From positions 4,836,001 through 4,900,000 of the forward strand of contig JAILWY010000022.1 in the NCBI GenBank assembly GCA_022113835.1: 64,000 nt of DNA, written 5' to 3'. Below, in pieces: positions 33,099-44,006 of the stretch. The translations under genes and the position numbers were made by a program. The notes under the pieces are model-generated. The model saw only the letters and a list, made by a program, of their open reading frames with translations, was not told where the DNA came from and searched no databases. Origin of the DNA: Atopsyche davidsoni (taxonomy: Eukaryota; Arthropoda; Insecta; Trichoptera; Hydrobiosidae). Every line of letters begins with the position of its first letter. The first letter of the stretch is position 1.

Positions 33099-33102
<4 letters not shown>

Positions 33103-33364
33103 AAATATTAATACAAAAGATTCCTGTTCTTAAAAACACACTGTATATCCACAAATAGGTTATTTTAACGATGAGCCATTTGGCAGTACACATACGAAAT
33201 ACCATTGATCTAAAACGTATGCACATGTAAAAATATACATTTCCGTATTATAAGCTTCAAATCTTTATTTGTAATATTTTTCATAGGTATGCAGCCGTTG
33301 TCATTAGACGATATTGAGACCGTTTCGGTCACACAACACCCCGCGGCAGAGCACCTGAAAATAA

Positions 33365-33440
33365 TTAAGTCATATCCAGAATCGATCGCGAGATTCCGTG
33401 GTCACAAAGTGTGCTAATTACTAGACCACGTGACGTGTGA
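33365..33440 (-). repeat. tRNA-derived SINE head
   Basis: The minus strand reads GTGGTCTAGTAATTAGCAC (A-box-like), TTTGTGACCACGG (anticodon-arm-like with GTG), then CGCGATCGATTCTGG (a diverged B box). Spacing is close to that of a tRNA. Mismatches in box B and the absence of an acceptor stem argue for a SINE rather than a working tRNA gene. Confidence 0.6.
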
Positions 33441-33497
33441 ATTCCCCGTATTGTTGGTGCTGTCGTGTGCAGGTGATGAGGTCGACGTGTCCGCTGC

Positions 33498-33534
33498 ACG
33501 TTTATGCGGTTTCCGCTTCGTGGGGCATCTTCAG
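33498..33534 (-). repeat. Hairpin motif family H1 variant
   Basis: The minus strand reads CTGAAGATGCCCCACGAAGC then GGAAACCGC. It keeps the CTGAAGA start and a GAAAC block but has a different stem. Confidence 0.4.
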
Positions 33535-33659
33535 ACAATCGTGTCAAAGGATCCTGAGCCTCGAGTAATTTAATATAATATAATATTATATATAGTACGC
33601 TAAAAGGGGCGCGAGCTGCTCGCTGAGTTCGAGAAAAGCTAAAATAGTATAAATATATA

Positions 33660-33714
33660 TATTCTTCTTCTAGTACCTCTCCTCACAGAAGCTTCATGAG
33701 AATATCACTGTTTC
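33660..33714 (-). repeat. LINE/family B tail interrupted by the LTR element
   Basis: ATTCTTCTTCTAGTACCTCT and the following CTCACAGAAG resemble the GAAGAAG tails elsewhere. The LTR element begins at 33719, just downstream of this fragment. Confidence 0.5.
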
Positions 33715-34391
33715 ATATTGTGACGTTCCCGACCTTTTAGACCTTAAATCTAAGAGGAAAGGACCGACTGAATCTTTGTCAACCTTTAAGTTAAGCTAAA
33801 AGGATGACTAGGACCCAAACGTACTTGAACAACTAAACCCCTAAACGTAAAATAATAATACTACTGACTCCCTTGAAGGTGTCACTTCAAAACTGACCTA
33901 ACCCAATGTTAACGATTACTATGACTACCCTTAAAATATAAATCTTAATTTTAAAATTTTCTCGGACTTGTTTGTTTTGAAGTTTATTTTACAATCCCGT
34001 GAGGTTAAAGTAGATGGGAAGGTTCGGTAACAGACCGCCACTCCCCTACCTACGATGATCGCCTCCGTGACGGTCAATGGATTTGACTGTCTCCTACCCC
34101 TATGGGAATCTCTCCAAACAGAACAACTTAAGGTTGGATTGTCCAGAGAGCCCCAGCGAACCCTTCTGCACCAAACGAAATCGAAGAAGCTATTTCCGCG
34201 TACAAACTCCGACTGAAAGGTGAACCCTTTTGTCCAAATATTTAACTGAAGACGAGCAGGATTTTATCTTAAATAAAAACCAAACAAATCCGATCGAAGA
34301 ATTAGAAGTGCGATCCGTTGATACGAGAATGTAAAGAATTTTAGTCGCTTTTGACAACTTCCTCTAACCGTCAAACAGGATCCAGTATATT

Positions 34392-34525
34392 CTCGTTCCG
34401 AAGAAATTTAGGTTACAGTTGCGGGCTGCTAATGCAGTGTCCCGATTGTTGCCTCGTTCCGAAGAAAATTAGGGTTAAAGATGCGGGCTGCTAATGCAGT
34501 GTCCCGATTGTTGCCTCGTTCCGAT
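34392..34525 (+). repeat. 61-62 bp tandem repeat inside the LTR
   Basis: CTCGTTCCGA recurs at 34392, 34453 and 34515, each of the first two followed by GCGGGCTGCTAATGCAGTGT. The same array is at 39483-39616 in the other LTR. The second copy supplies the ATG of the 68-codon ORF, while the first is closed by a TAG. Confidence 0.85.
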
Positions 34526-34687
34526 GAAATGCTGAGCGAATTGCCTTTAGAGCAGTTATCGCTTTCTGGATCCGTTGGACGACCAGAGGTCGCTGATGAA
34601 ATTATAATATTGCAGGAACAAAGGGAATTAGCCCTTCAGATATATGAAGCATGTCTTGATGCTGCATTTGAATCTTCCCGTATTTAG
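34481..34687 (+). other. 68-codon ORF in the LTR, unrecognised
   Basis: The product starts MRAANAVSRLLPRSDEMLSE, continues with a glutamate/leucine-rich helix-forming segment (LPLEQLSLSG, EIIILQEQRELALQIYEACL) and ends AFESSRI. Composition looks more protein-like than other ORFs in this AT-rich DNA. It runs against the inferred sense of the element. It could be a captured host coding fragment; I do not recognise the family. An identical copy lies at 39572-39778. Confidence 0.3.
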
Positions 34688-35954
34688 AATCGCTCTTCAA
34701 ACTCTCCGTTTTCTATGTCTACGGTGTCAATCGCTACGTTTCTAAATCCTACTGTTAGTAAACTATAAATGGGTATGGTGACACTGAAACGTTCAAGATT
34801 TCCGCAATCGGGTTAAAGCAGCGTCAAGTTTATCGCACCCACAGAGTTCTTGTCAAACCTATCCCACTGGCCTCAAATGGGCCACGATCCCCTTTGTGAA
34901 TATCAGCCAAACACACCCCGCCGACCAGGGTCGAAGCCAATGAAACAAACGCTGTCTCAATAGTAAACGCTGCTGACCAATAGGATAATAACACGATCTC
35001 CGGAAATACAGGTACGCCGCAAAATCAATGAGAGCCTAAAGCAGGGCTTATTTGGAGCAAATACAAACTCCCTAGTAATACCGGGTACTAAACTACACTA
35101 TCTACGAGAGGGCGGACAAGCTACACACTCTAATACCTTATAACTAAGTTATTTACTAATTACACTCCCGCTGGAACTGCTGGCACTGCAATAAAAGGTC
35201 CAATCAACTCGATACTATTCCCTTGATAAACCCCTATGACTCTTATTTAAGCTATCTGATATACCAACGCTTCATTAAGTAAACCCAAATAATTTATCTA
35301 TCTAGAATTTAAAATATCCACCAAAATATATAATATATCTCCAATGACTCTCTAAACACGTTCTAAATAATTAAAACCCAACCATAAATAATATAAGTTC
35401 GACTTATATTCCCTGTAAAACCAACAATATCCTTCTCACCCGAATATCCTAATATATCGTTTCATTAATACCTCTTATCGACGCGTCCATCAATATATTA
35501 CGTCCTATAAAAGAATATGATGCACAATATTCACGCTTTAAAACAACCACTCGTAATTTCAAAATCGATAATCGATTTGTACTCACTAACTTGACAGCTC
35601 TCTGACATTTGTTTATAAACAATAAAATATCCAACATGGCCGCACATTCCCAGCTGGTCCCTCGACGTTTCTGACAGCGCCCCGCAACCTAAGCGCTCTG
35701 ACGTTGGCGTAAAGCCTATTCCCGAATGCTACTCTTTTTAACTCGCAACACCGAATTTTCCGAACAGCGCGCGCTTACGACTCAAAGATGGCCACCTTCC
35801 GAATCACCGTAAAGACAATCAAATAATTATATTAATTTTAACCAATTTCAATTAAATTCCGTTTAACCAAACACTATTTAAGAACGCCCTGTAAAACAAC
35901 ATTTAGCACCAAATACTACCTTAAAACCACTAAAATCGGAAAATAATTCATTCG

Positions 35955-36250
35955 AAAAATATCGGGGATCGAACCCGAATAAATCTCAAACAAATATCTC
36001 CGACTTCTGTCTTAATTACATAAAAACCGTAAATTAATCCGTTTTAATATTCCCTAAATTCACGACATATCATATACGATGTCTAACCAAGAATTAAAAT
36101 TACCGAAACGCAAACGTACAGAAAAATATTAATTCATTCCAGAATCTAATTAGCTTCGCTAATAATATTACTAAATATATTTTAAAACTCTCGCGGTTAC
36201 AATAAAACAATAGAATAATTATCTCTGCATTATTAGGGATCGAACCTTTT
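35955..36250 (-). promoter_or_regulatory. B-box-like words in the LTR
   Basis: On the minus strand CGGGTTCGATCCCC (35964-35977) and AGGTTCGATCCCT (36235-36246 region) match the pol III B-box form GGTTCGANNCC. Related GGGTTCAATTCC and GGGATTCGATTCC occur in the internal region (37575, 37754). No complete tRNA fold or A box was found, so promoter activity is unproven. Confidence 0.35.
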
Positions 36251-37068
36251 GATAATACAATATGATAATACATGACAATTTACACCTAACCTCATTAATA
36301 CTAATCTAGAAAAATGCCATGCATTTAATACAATGGCCGCCAATCCTAACCGACCGACCGACTCCATTTTAATGACGTAAAATAAATAATAATAAGGTTC
36401 GACAAATCTGGAAATCCACGGCGATTTTTCTATCCCAGTTTCACGTATTTTCCGCCGACTCTCAGCCTCGGGAATAGCATGCAAAGAACCGCAACCCAGT
36501 GATGTACGCCAACACACAGCGACATTTTTGAATCACCAATAGTCTCTTACCTGAAATATTTAAAAGAGAAATTCGATATAGATCACCCATAATCACACAA
36601 ACTACTAACGAGCTCTATTCCGAGATAAACTCTCCATAATTTAATTTAACATAATACTTTCAATTTTGTCAACTCAAGCGCACCCGGCTTTCGATAATAT
36701 TTCGAGGTTAACATATTTGCAGATCTGTGTAAATACTAAATATTGACAAATATAATTAAGTAAAAAGAATCCTTATATCCCTCGGCGTTTGACCTTATAG
36801 ACTCTATCATTTAGTTTAAAATTCAATCAAAAGTAATTTTTACAACTCAAAACACTAGCAATCAAAAATCTCCATCCTGATCCTTCCGCGTCCCCAGCGT
36901 CTCTCTCCTCCCGGCTTGCTCGTAATTAACGCAAAATTCCTCTGTGTGGCCCCCATGGGACAATCCTTCTTACCCGGACGTCCGGTCATCGAATTCTAAT
37001 TTTTGAAATCTCCGTTACTCCGCGTCGATGTTGCCATATCGCTCGGATCTCCTAAAATTGTCAATCTG

Positions 37069-37199
37069 TGACGTCAGAAAGAATCGATATCCGCGGGACC
37101 GCGCGGGACGCGTGACGTCACCCAGGCTAGGCAACCTGCTGGTTTGTAAAAATCGATATCTGCGGGGATGCGCGGGACGAGGGGCAACGCGTGACGTCA
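37069..37199. promoter_or_regulatory. Three TGACGTCA (CRE-type) sites in repeated context
   Basis: Perfect TGACGTCA palindromes lie at 37069-37076, 37113-37120 and 37192-37199. The last two end two related units that start AATCGATATC (37082 and 37151) and contain GCGCGGGACG. Such sites bind CREB/ATF-type bZIP proteins. In the inferred orientation they fall 140-270 bases inside the LTR start, where U3 enhancers usually lie. Confidence 0.6.
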
Positions 37200-37338
37200 C
37201 CGACGCTCGCGTCTCTCCGTACGGACCGCACTCGATCCTACAGAATCCAAGGTCAAATCGACGAAATAATAATTTACGTATTATACTTTCTATACAAAAA
37301 AAAAATTTTTCTGGGTGAAACTAATGCAATTCGTTACA

Positions 37339-37348
37339 ATCCTTCCCA
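37339..37348 (-). other. Polypurine-tract-like sequence
   Basis: Read on the minus strand, TGGGAAGGAT directly precedes the TGTAACG start of the downstream LTR. It is short (8 purines) but correctly placed. Confidence 0.4.
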
Positions 37349-38790
37349 TTGGCTGTCGGGGAAGAACATGTTTCATGTACTTTCTCGAGAGCCAACACCA
37401 TTGCTCGTTATTTAACAACTAAAATCAATCAATCAATTTATCAATCATAGCCAGGTCTCGATTCCTGCGATACTTGACAAATCCCAACACCTTTACCATA
37501 TCTTAAAATAATATAACGCGCAAATAAATTCTAAATTTTACTACACTCTCGAAACACCAATTTGTTATTTGTTAGGAATTGAACCCAAACGAAATATCTC
37601 TATCTCAAAATCCTCCTTCCCCCGATTGGAAAAGTATTGCTACTGCCTCATTAATTATCTCTGTTTTAAATCTCGCACCTTCCCCTGTCTATAAGAGTAT
37701 CATTACTTCCTTAGCAATTAATATCTCCAAGAATATCAATATACCAAGTCGATGGAATCGAATCCCAACGAAATCCAATCACATAGAAAACTATAACTTA
37801 AATATCCTAATTAAAATATTTTAACCATCTTTTATTTCTTTTATCAATAACTGTCAAACAGTTTTGATATTCGCATATCTGAAAATAACATCCTATAAAT
37901 AGAATATACCTTATAATCTATTTTTCCTTCAAAATATCTAATAATATAATCGATCGCTTTATTTCTATAGACTCAAGACCTTCCCCACACTATAATTATC
38001 GAATAAATTCTGAATGATCTTAAACTATTTCATACTTTCAAAAAATATTTATTTGTCTTTGCAGAATATTTCGAACACGACTTCAACCATTCTCTTCATT
38101 TTCGTGCACATCCCTATAAACGTTTCCCATCCCTAGCTTGGAATGCAAAAGCTGTCACTTTGACATTCTAGTAAACAAACATGAACTACTCGAAGATCCA
38201 TATACGAATTTCTTCCTAACCTTGAAATTTTTTTTCACAAATTTCGCCGTAATATAAATCAATATGATATCTCCCAACAATTTATCTGCATTATTTTTAC
38301 GACAGCAACATTTCCGCAAAATTGACCTTATTATTTGTTTTATGTAACTTCCTTTTAAATCACGCGTCTCGTTCCCATTTTGTTGCCAGTATAAAAAAAT
38401 ATCCTAAATCTTGACAACCGTCAAATCTGAATTTAAATAGATGATAGTTCAATTTCTGAGACGATATAGTCTCTTTCCGTGTCAACAACAATTTATTTGA
38501 CATAACCCTAAAATTATTTTTCCAGTACAACTAGAACAACTTAACAATTTTAAACCTTATAATTATAATGCACTAATGTAGCAGTTATTTTACGAATACA
38601 ATTAAAGTAATTTTAACGTCGTGTCTAGCTATTTTAACTCCCTTTACTGTTTCTTAAATTACTATGGCCAATACGTCTATCTCGTCATACTCTAAAATGG
38701 ACCCCTTTTTGTTGTGTAATGTGGTAACCCTTTAATTCTTACGGAGTGAAACTCTATAAAATTATAAAGATTTCTTTCAAAACTCCATAC

Positions 38791-38807
38791 TCCTGGTCAC
38801 GGCACCA
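38791..38807 (-). other. Primer-binding-site-like sequence
   Basis: Read on the minus strand, TGGTGCCGTGACCAGGA begins 2 bases after the LTR end. It starts TGG, as sites complementary to a tRNA 3' CCA do. From memory, similar sequences follow insect BEL/Pao LTRs; the tRNA was not identified. Confidence 0.5.
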
Positions 38808-39571
38808 CCTGTGACGTTCCCGACCTTTTAGACCTTAAATCTAAGAGGAAAGGACCGACTGAATCTTTGTCAACCTTTAAGTTAAGCTAAAAGGATGACT
38901 AGGACCCAAACGTACTTGAACAACTAAACCCCTAAACGTAAAATAATAATACTACTGACTCCCTTGAAGGTGTCACTTCAAAACTGACCTAACCCAATGT
39001 TAACGATTACTATGACTACCCTTAAAATATAAATCTTAATTTTAAAATTTTCTCGGACTTGTTTGTTTTGAAGTTTATTTTACAATCCCGTGAGGTTAAA
39101 GTAGATGGGAAGGTTCGGTAACAGACCGCCACTCCCCTACCTACGATGATCGCCTCCGTGACGGTCAATGGATTTGACTGTCTCCTACCCCTATGGGAAT
39201 CTCTCCAAACAGAACAACTTAAGGTTGGATTGTCCAGAGAGCCCCAGCGAACCCTTCTGCACCAAACGAAATCGAAGAAGCTATTTCCGCGTACAAACTC
39301 CGACTGAAAGGTGAACCCTTTTGTCCAAATATTTAACTGAAGACGAGCAGGATTTTATCTTAAATAAAAACCAAACAAATCCGATCGAAGAATTAGAAGT
39401 GCGATCCGTTGATACGAGAATGTAAAGAATTTTAGTCGCTTTTGACAACTTCCTCTAACCGTCAAACAGGATCCAGTATATTCTCGTTCCGAAGAAATTT
39501 AGGTTACAGTTGCGGGCTGCTAATGCAGTGTCCCGATTGTTGCCTCGTTCCGAAGAAAATTAGGGTTAAAG

Positions 39572-39778
39572 ATGCGGGCTGCTAATGCAGTGTCCCGATT
39601 GTTGCCTCGTTCCGATGAAATGCTGAGCGAATTGCCTTTAGAGCAGTTATCGCTTTCTGGATCCGTTGGACGACCAGAGGTCGCTGATGAAATTATAATA
39701 TTGCAGGAACAAAGGGAATTAGCCCTTCAGATATATGAAGCATGTCTTGATGCTGCATTTGAATCTTCCCGTATTTAG
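39572..39778 (+). other. 68-codon ORF, second LTR copy
   Basis: Identical to the ORF at 34481-34687. Its duplication comes from the LTR and gives no independent support for coding. Confidence 0.3.
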
Positions 39779-42159
39779 AATCGCTCTTCAAACTCTCCGT
39801 TTTCTATGTCTACGGTGTCAATCGCTACGTTTCTAAATCCTACTGTTAGTAAACTATAAATGGGTATGGTGACACTGAAACGTTCAAGATTTCCGCAATC
39901 GGGTTAAAGCAGCGTCAAGTTTATCGCACCCACAGAGTTCTTGTCAAACCTATCCCACTGGCCTCAAATGGGCCACGATCCCCTTTGTGAATATCAGCCA
40001 AACACACCCCGCCGACCAGGGTCGAAGCCAATGAAACAAACGCTGTCTCAATAGTAAACGCTGCTGACCAATAGGATAATAACACGATCTCCGGAAATAC
40101 AGGTACGCCGCAAAATCAATGAGAGCCTAAAGCAGGGCTTATTTGGAGCAAATACAAACTCCCTAGTAATACCGGGTACTAAACTACACTATCTACGAGA
40201 GGGCGGACAAGCTACACACTCTAATACCTTATAACTAAGTTATTTACTAATTACACTCCCGCTGGAACTGCTGGCACTGCAATAAAAGGTCCAATCAACT
40301 CGATACTATTCCCTTGATAAACCCCTATGACTCTTATTTAAGCTATCTGATATACCAACGCTTCATTAAGTAAACCCAAATAATTTATCTATCTAGAATT
40401 TAAAATATCCACCAAAATATATAATATATCTCCAATGACTCTCTAAACACGTTCTAAATAATTAAAACCCAACCATAAATAATATAAGTTCGACTTATAT
40501 TCCCTGTAAAACCAACAATATCCTTCTCACCCGAATATCCTAATATATCGTTTCATTAATACCTCTTATCGACGCGTCCATCAATATATTACGTCCTATA
40601 AAAGAATATGATGCACAATATTCACGCTTTAAAACAACCACTCGTAATTTCAAAATCGATAATCGATTTGTACTCACTAACTTGACAGCTCTCTGACATT
40701 TGTTTATAAACAATAAAATATCCAACATGGCCGCACATTCCCAGCTGGTCCCTCGACGTTTCTGACAGCGCCCCGCAACCTAAGCGCTCTGACGTTGGCG
40801 TAAAGCCTATTCCCGAATGCTACTCTTTTTAACTCGCAACACCGAATTTTCCGAACAGCGCGCGCTTACGACTCAAAGATGGCCACCTTCCGAATCACCG
40901 TAAAGACAATCAAATAATTATATTAATTTTAACCAATTTCAATTAAATTCCGTTTAACCAAACACTATTTAAGAACGCCCTGTAAAACAACATTTAGCAC
41001 CAAATACTACCTTAAAACCACTAAAATCGGAAAATAATTCATTCGAAAAATATCGGGGATCGAACCCGAATAAATCTCAAACAAATATCTCCGACTTCTG
41101 TCTTAATTACATAAAAACCGTAAATTAATCCGTTTTAATATTCCCTAAATTCACGACATATCATATACGATGTCTAACCAAGAATTAAAATTACCGAAAC
41201 GCAAACGTACAGAAAAATATTAATTCATTCCAGAATCTAATTAGCTTCGCTAATAATATTACTAAATATATTTTAAAACTCTCGCGGTTACAATAAAACA
41301 ATAGAATAATTATCTCTGCATTATTAGGGATCGAACCTTTTGATAATACAATATGATAATACATGACAATTTACACCTAACCTCATTAATACTAATCTAG
41401 AAAAATGCCATGCATTTAATACAATGGCCGCCAATCCTAACCGACCGACCGACTCCATTTTAATGACGTAAAATAAATAATAATAAGGTTCGACAAATCT
41501 GGAAATCCACGGCGATTTTTCTATCCCAGTTTCACGTATTTTCCGCCGACTCTCAGCCTCGGGAATAGCATGCAAAGAACCGCAACCCAGTGATGTACGC
41601 CAACACACAGCGACATTTTTGAATCACCAATAGTCTCTTACCTGAAATATTTAAAAGAGAAATTCGATATAGATCACCCATAATCACACAAACTACTAAC
41701 GAGCTCTATTCCGAGATAAACTCTCCATAATTTAATTTAACATAATACTTTCAATTTTGTCAACTCAAGCGCACCCGGCTTTCGATAATATTTCGAGGTT
41801 AACATATTTGCAGATCTGTGTAAATACTAAATATTGACAAATATAATTAAGTAAAAAGAATCCTTATATCCCTCGGCGTTTGACCTTATAGACTCTATCA
41901 TTTAGTTTAAAATTCAATCAAAAGTAATTTTTACAACTCAAAACACTAGCAATCAAAAATCTCCATCCTGATCCTTCCGCGTCCCCAGCGTCTCTCTCCT
42001 CCCGGCTTGCTCGTAATTAACGCAAAATTCCTCTGTGTGGCCCCCATGGGACAATCCTTCTTACCCGGACGTCCGGTCATCGAATTCTAATTTTTGAAAT
42101 CTCCGTTACTCCGCGTCGATGTTGCCATATCGCTCGGATCTCCTAAAATTGTCAATCTG

Positions 42160-42290
42160 TGACGTCAGAAAGAATCGATATCCGCGGGACCGCGCGGGAC
42201 GCGTGACGTCACCCAGGCTAGGCAACCTGCTGGTTTGTAAAAATCGATATCTGCGGGGATGCGCGGGACGAGGGGCAACGCGTGACGTCA
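42160..42290. promoter_or_regulatory. Three TGACGTCA sites, second LTR
   Basis: Copies of the sites at 37069-37199. In this LTR they would be upstream of the inferred transcription start. Confidence 0.6.
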
Positions 42291-42679
42291 CCGACGCTCG
42301 CGTCTCTCCGTACGGACCGCACTCGATCCTACAGAATCCAAGGTCAAATCGACGAAATAATAATTTACGTATTATACTTTCTATACAAAAAAAAAATTTT
42401 TCTGGGTGAAACTAATGCAATTCGTTACAATATACTTCGAGGAAGCTCGAAAACGAAAATTTCTGAGCGCCAAGACATCAGCGATAGAAAACATTTTTTT
42501 TATGTGTTTTTTAATTATTAAATTATTATAGGTTTATATATTTCAATATATTATATAGCAAATTGTCAATACAGTATGTTCAAGATCACTTATTAACCCT
42601 TTTCACAAATTTAATTTTAATTACAGTATCACGTCTACAAGCCGTCTCCATTGCGTTCCTTTATTCATACCTTAAGATA

Positions 42680-43060
42680 CATACTATCTTCTTCTTCTTC
42701 TGATGCTTCTTCTCGCATGAGGTTGGCGACCGTTTCATCGAACATATTCCTATCCTGGGTCAGTCTCATCAATTCTTCTTCCTACCAATGCCTCTTTTTC
42801 CTTCGATTTTTGCTCGGACTATAGCAAAAATAGGAGACCTTCCTCTTACAATTATTTGCGCATTCTATGCAAGACTCTATGAAGCGGTCAACCCATGGTG
42901 TTTTAAAGATTCTCATATACAGCCACATTTCTGCTTCGCACAGTAGCTGTCTTGAGTGTCCAAGCTTCGACTCTATAATGCAGAACTGAGGCGACATAAC
43001 ACTTGGTGAACCTCCAGCGAGATTTCAGCGTTATACCTCTTCAGCTCAGTACTTTTTTGA
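42680..43060 (-). pseudogene. LINE reverse transcriptase C-terminal fragment, copy 2
   Basis: The minus strand encodes LCEAEMWLYMRIF-TPWVDRF, the same segment as in 30385-30740. The YGVESWTL-equivalent region is frameshifted. The tail reads LTQDRNMFDETVAN then GAAGAAGAAG at 42685. No endonuclease or catalytic box is present. Confidence 0.8.
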
Positions 43061-43855
43061 ATTATATTAATTTTAGATTAATGTCAATCAGAATGCGTTT
43101 TTATTTACCCATGCAGGTATTAGTATGTTTATGTGATTAAGCACATTTTTTCATACATTGAAAACGATTAAAGTCTCAATTCTCACTTTGATTTCGTGGT
43201 TAGCAAGTAGTAGGAGCTTGTGTGGCTGACGGCGCGTGTAGACAGCTGCGTTCAAAAATAATACCAACGTAAAAATACAAATGAATACAAAAATATCCTA
43301 TAGAGAAGGGAGCGGACGGCCATTCTCAGGTGGGAACAGCGAGACGTGTCGTGTATTCATTTCTACTCTTGGAATGCCTTTGATGATCCCACAACACTAC
43401 AGAGCATCATTTTGGCTATTAAATAAAATCACTTTTCGCTTAAACACATATTAAACGAGCTGTAACTCAATTGATATTACTTTATATTAATGTATTTAAA
43501 AAAAAAAAAGTCTGAGGTAGAAAATATTATTTTGTTAAATTATTTCAACTGAATAACAGCAAGTGTTTTATTGTAGATTCAGATGAAAAGAAAAAGTGTT
43601 ATGTCGATCGATTTTGCTATATTTATCATATATATATATATGTGATATATAAAAAAATAACCCTTTAGATAAACTCAAAACAGGACTACAGTACATGCTT
43701 TTTTGTATGATGCTTAAAGAACAGGAGATGAGAGACGATTCTAAGCCAATTTTTCCTTTAAAGTACGTCAAGCTTATGAAACATAAAAATAATGTTACTA
43801 TAGACATATTACTAGAGATTCACTAAGTGTTATGTCGTCTCAGTTATTCTTCATG
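43061..43855. other. AT-rich non-coding stretch
   Basis: A GC-richer patch at 43300-43400 and a short (TA)n run at 43628 were seen. The minus ORF 43568-43807 has no recognised domain. Confidence 0.4.
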
Positions 43856-43864
43856 AAATCGTAG

Positions 43865-44006
43865 CTTGGACAGCCAATTTTCCATGGAAAAATTAAAGAA
43901 AAAAGAAGCACTTGAAGGAAGAATAATAAGTGAGACTGGCCCTTGATAGAAATATATTCGATAAAATCATCTTACAAGGAGAAGCACTAGAAGAAGAAGA
44001 TAGACA
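43865..44006 (+). repeat. LINE 3'-tail fragment, plus strand
   Basis: CCATGGAAAAATTAAAGAAA, GAAGCACTTGAAGGAAGAA, GAGACTGGCCCTTGATAGAA and AGCACTAGAAGAAGAAGA correspond to the complement of 62268-62410. It ends in the typical GAAGAAGA run. Confidence 0.7.

Larger units (their letters stand above)
33719..37338 (-). repeat. Long terminal repeat (downstream LTR if element is on the minus strand)
   Basis: Ends TGTGACG...CGTTACA, 3,620 bp. No difference from the copy at 38810-42429 was noticed. It contains small ORFs on both strands, an internal 61-bp tandem repeat (34392-34525), B-box-like words and three TGACGTCA sites near its right end. LTRs of this length are unusual; most insect LTRs are a few hundred bases. 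Confidence 0.9.
37339..38809 (-). other. Internal region of the LTR element, without gag/pol
   Basis: Just 1,471 bp lie between the LTRs. The one ORF of note (37579-37824, plus, 81 codons) is rich in asparagine, isoleucine and serine and looks like AT-rich chance sequence. Tandem stops break up the other frames. This is far too short for an autonomous retroelement, whose internal region normally exceeds 4 kb. Confidence 0.75.
33719..42429 (-). mobile_element. Non-autonomous LTR retroelement with 3.6 kb LTRs (LARD-like)
   Basis: Two direct repeats of 3,620 bp bracket 1,471 bp of different sequence. Each repeat begins TGTGACG and ends CGTTACA, and the whole is flanked by a 4-bp duplication ATAT (33715-33718, 42430-42433). 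Offsets stay at exactly 5,091 throughout, and every ORF compared is identical, so the insertion looks recent. On the minus strand a TGGTGCCGTGACC primer-site-like sequence follows the upstream LTR and GGGAAGGA precedes the downstream one. No gag, protease, reverse transcriptase or integrase was recognised. It would need proteins from another element. The BEL/Pao link rests on the remembered form of the primer site and is tentative. Confidence 0.87.
38810..42429 (-). repeat. Long terminal repeat (upstream LTR if element is on the minus strand)
   Basis: Identical in every stretch compared with 33719-37338. It would carry the active promoter if transcription is on the minus strand, with TGACGTCA sites at 42160, 42204 and 42283, that is 140-270 bases from its start at 42429. 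Confidence 0.9.

Noticed and set aside
33365..33440. Functional tRNA gene
   Set aside because: The A-box-like part is good but the B box is diverged and there is no pairing acceptor stem. A SINE head fits better.
36233..36517. 94-codon minus-strand ORF in the LTR as a retroelement gene
   Set aside because: It has no gag, protease, reverse transcriptase, integrase or envelope signature and is interrupted by nothing only because of local composition.
37579..37824. 81-codon ORF in the internal region as gag
   Set aside because: It lies on the strand opposite to the inferred element sense, is asparagine/isoleucine/serine-rich and has no zinc knuckle.
33719..42429. Simple 5.1 kb tandem segmental duplication
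   Set aside because: The repeated part is only 3,620 bp, begins TG, ends CA, and the outer flanks carry a 4-bp duplication. LTR-element structure explains this better than an unequal exchange.
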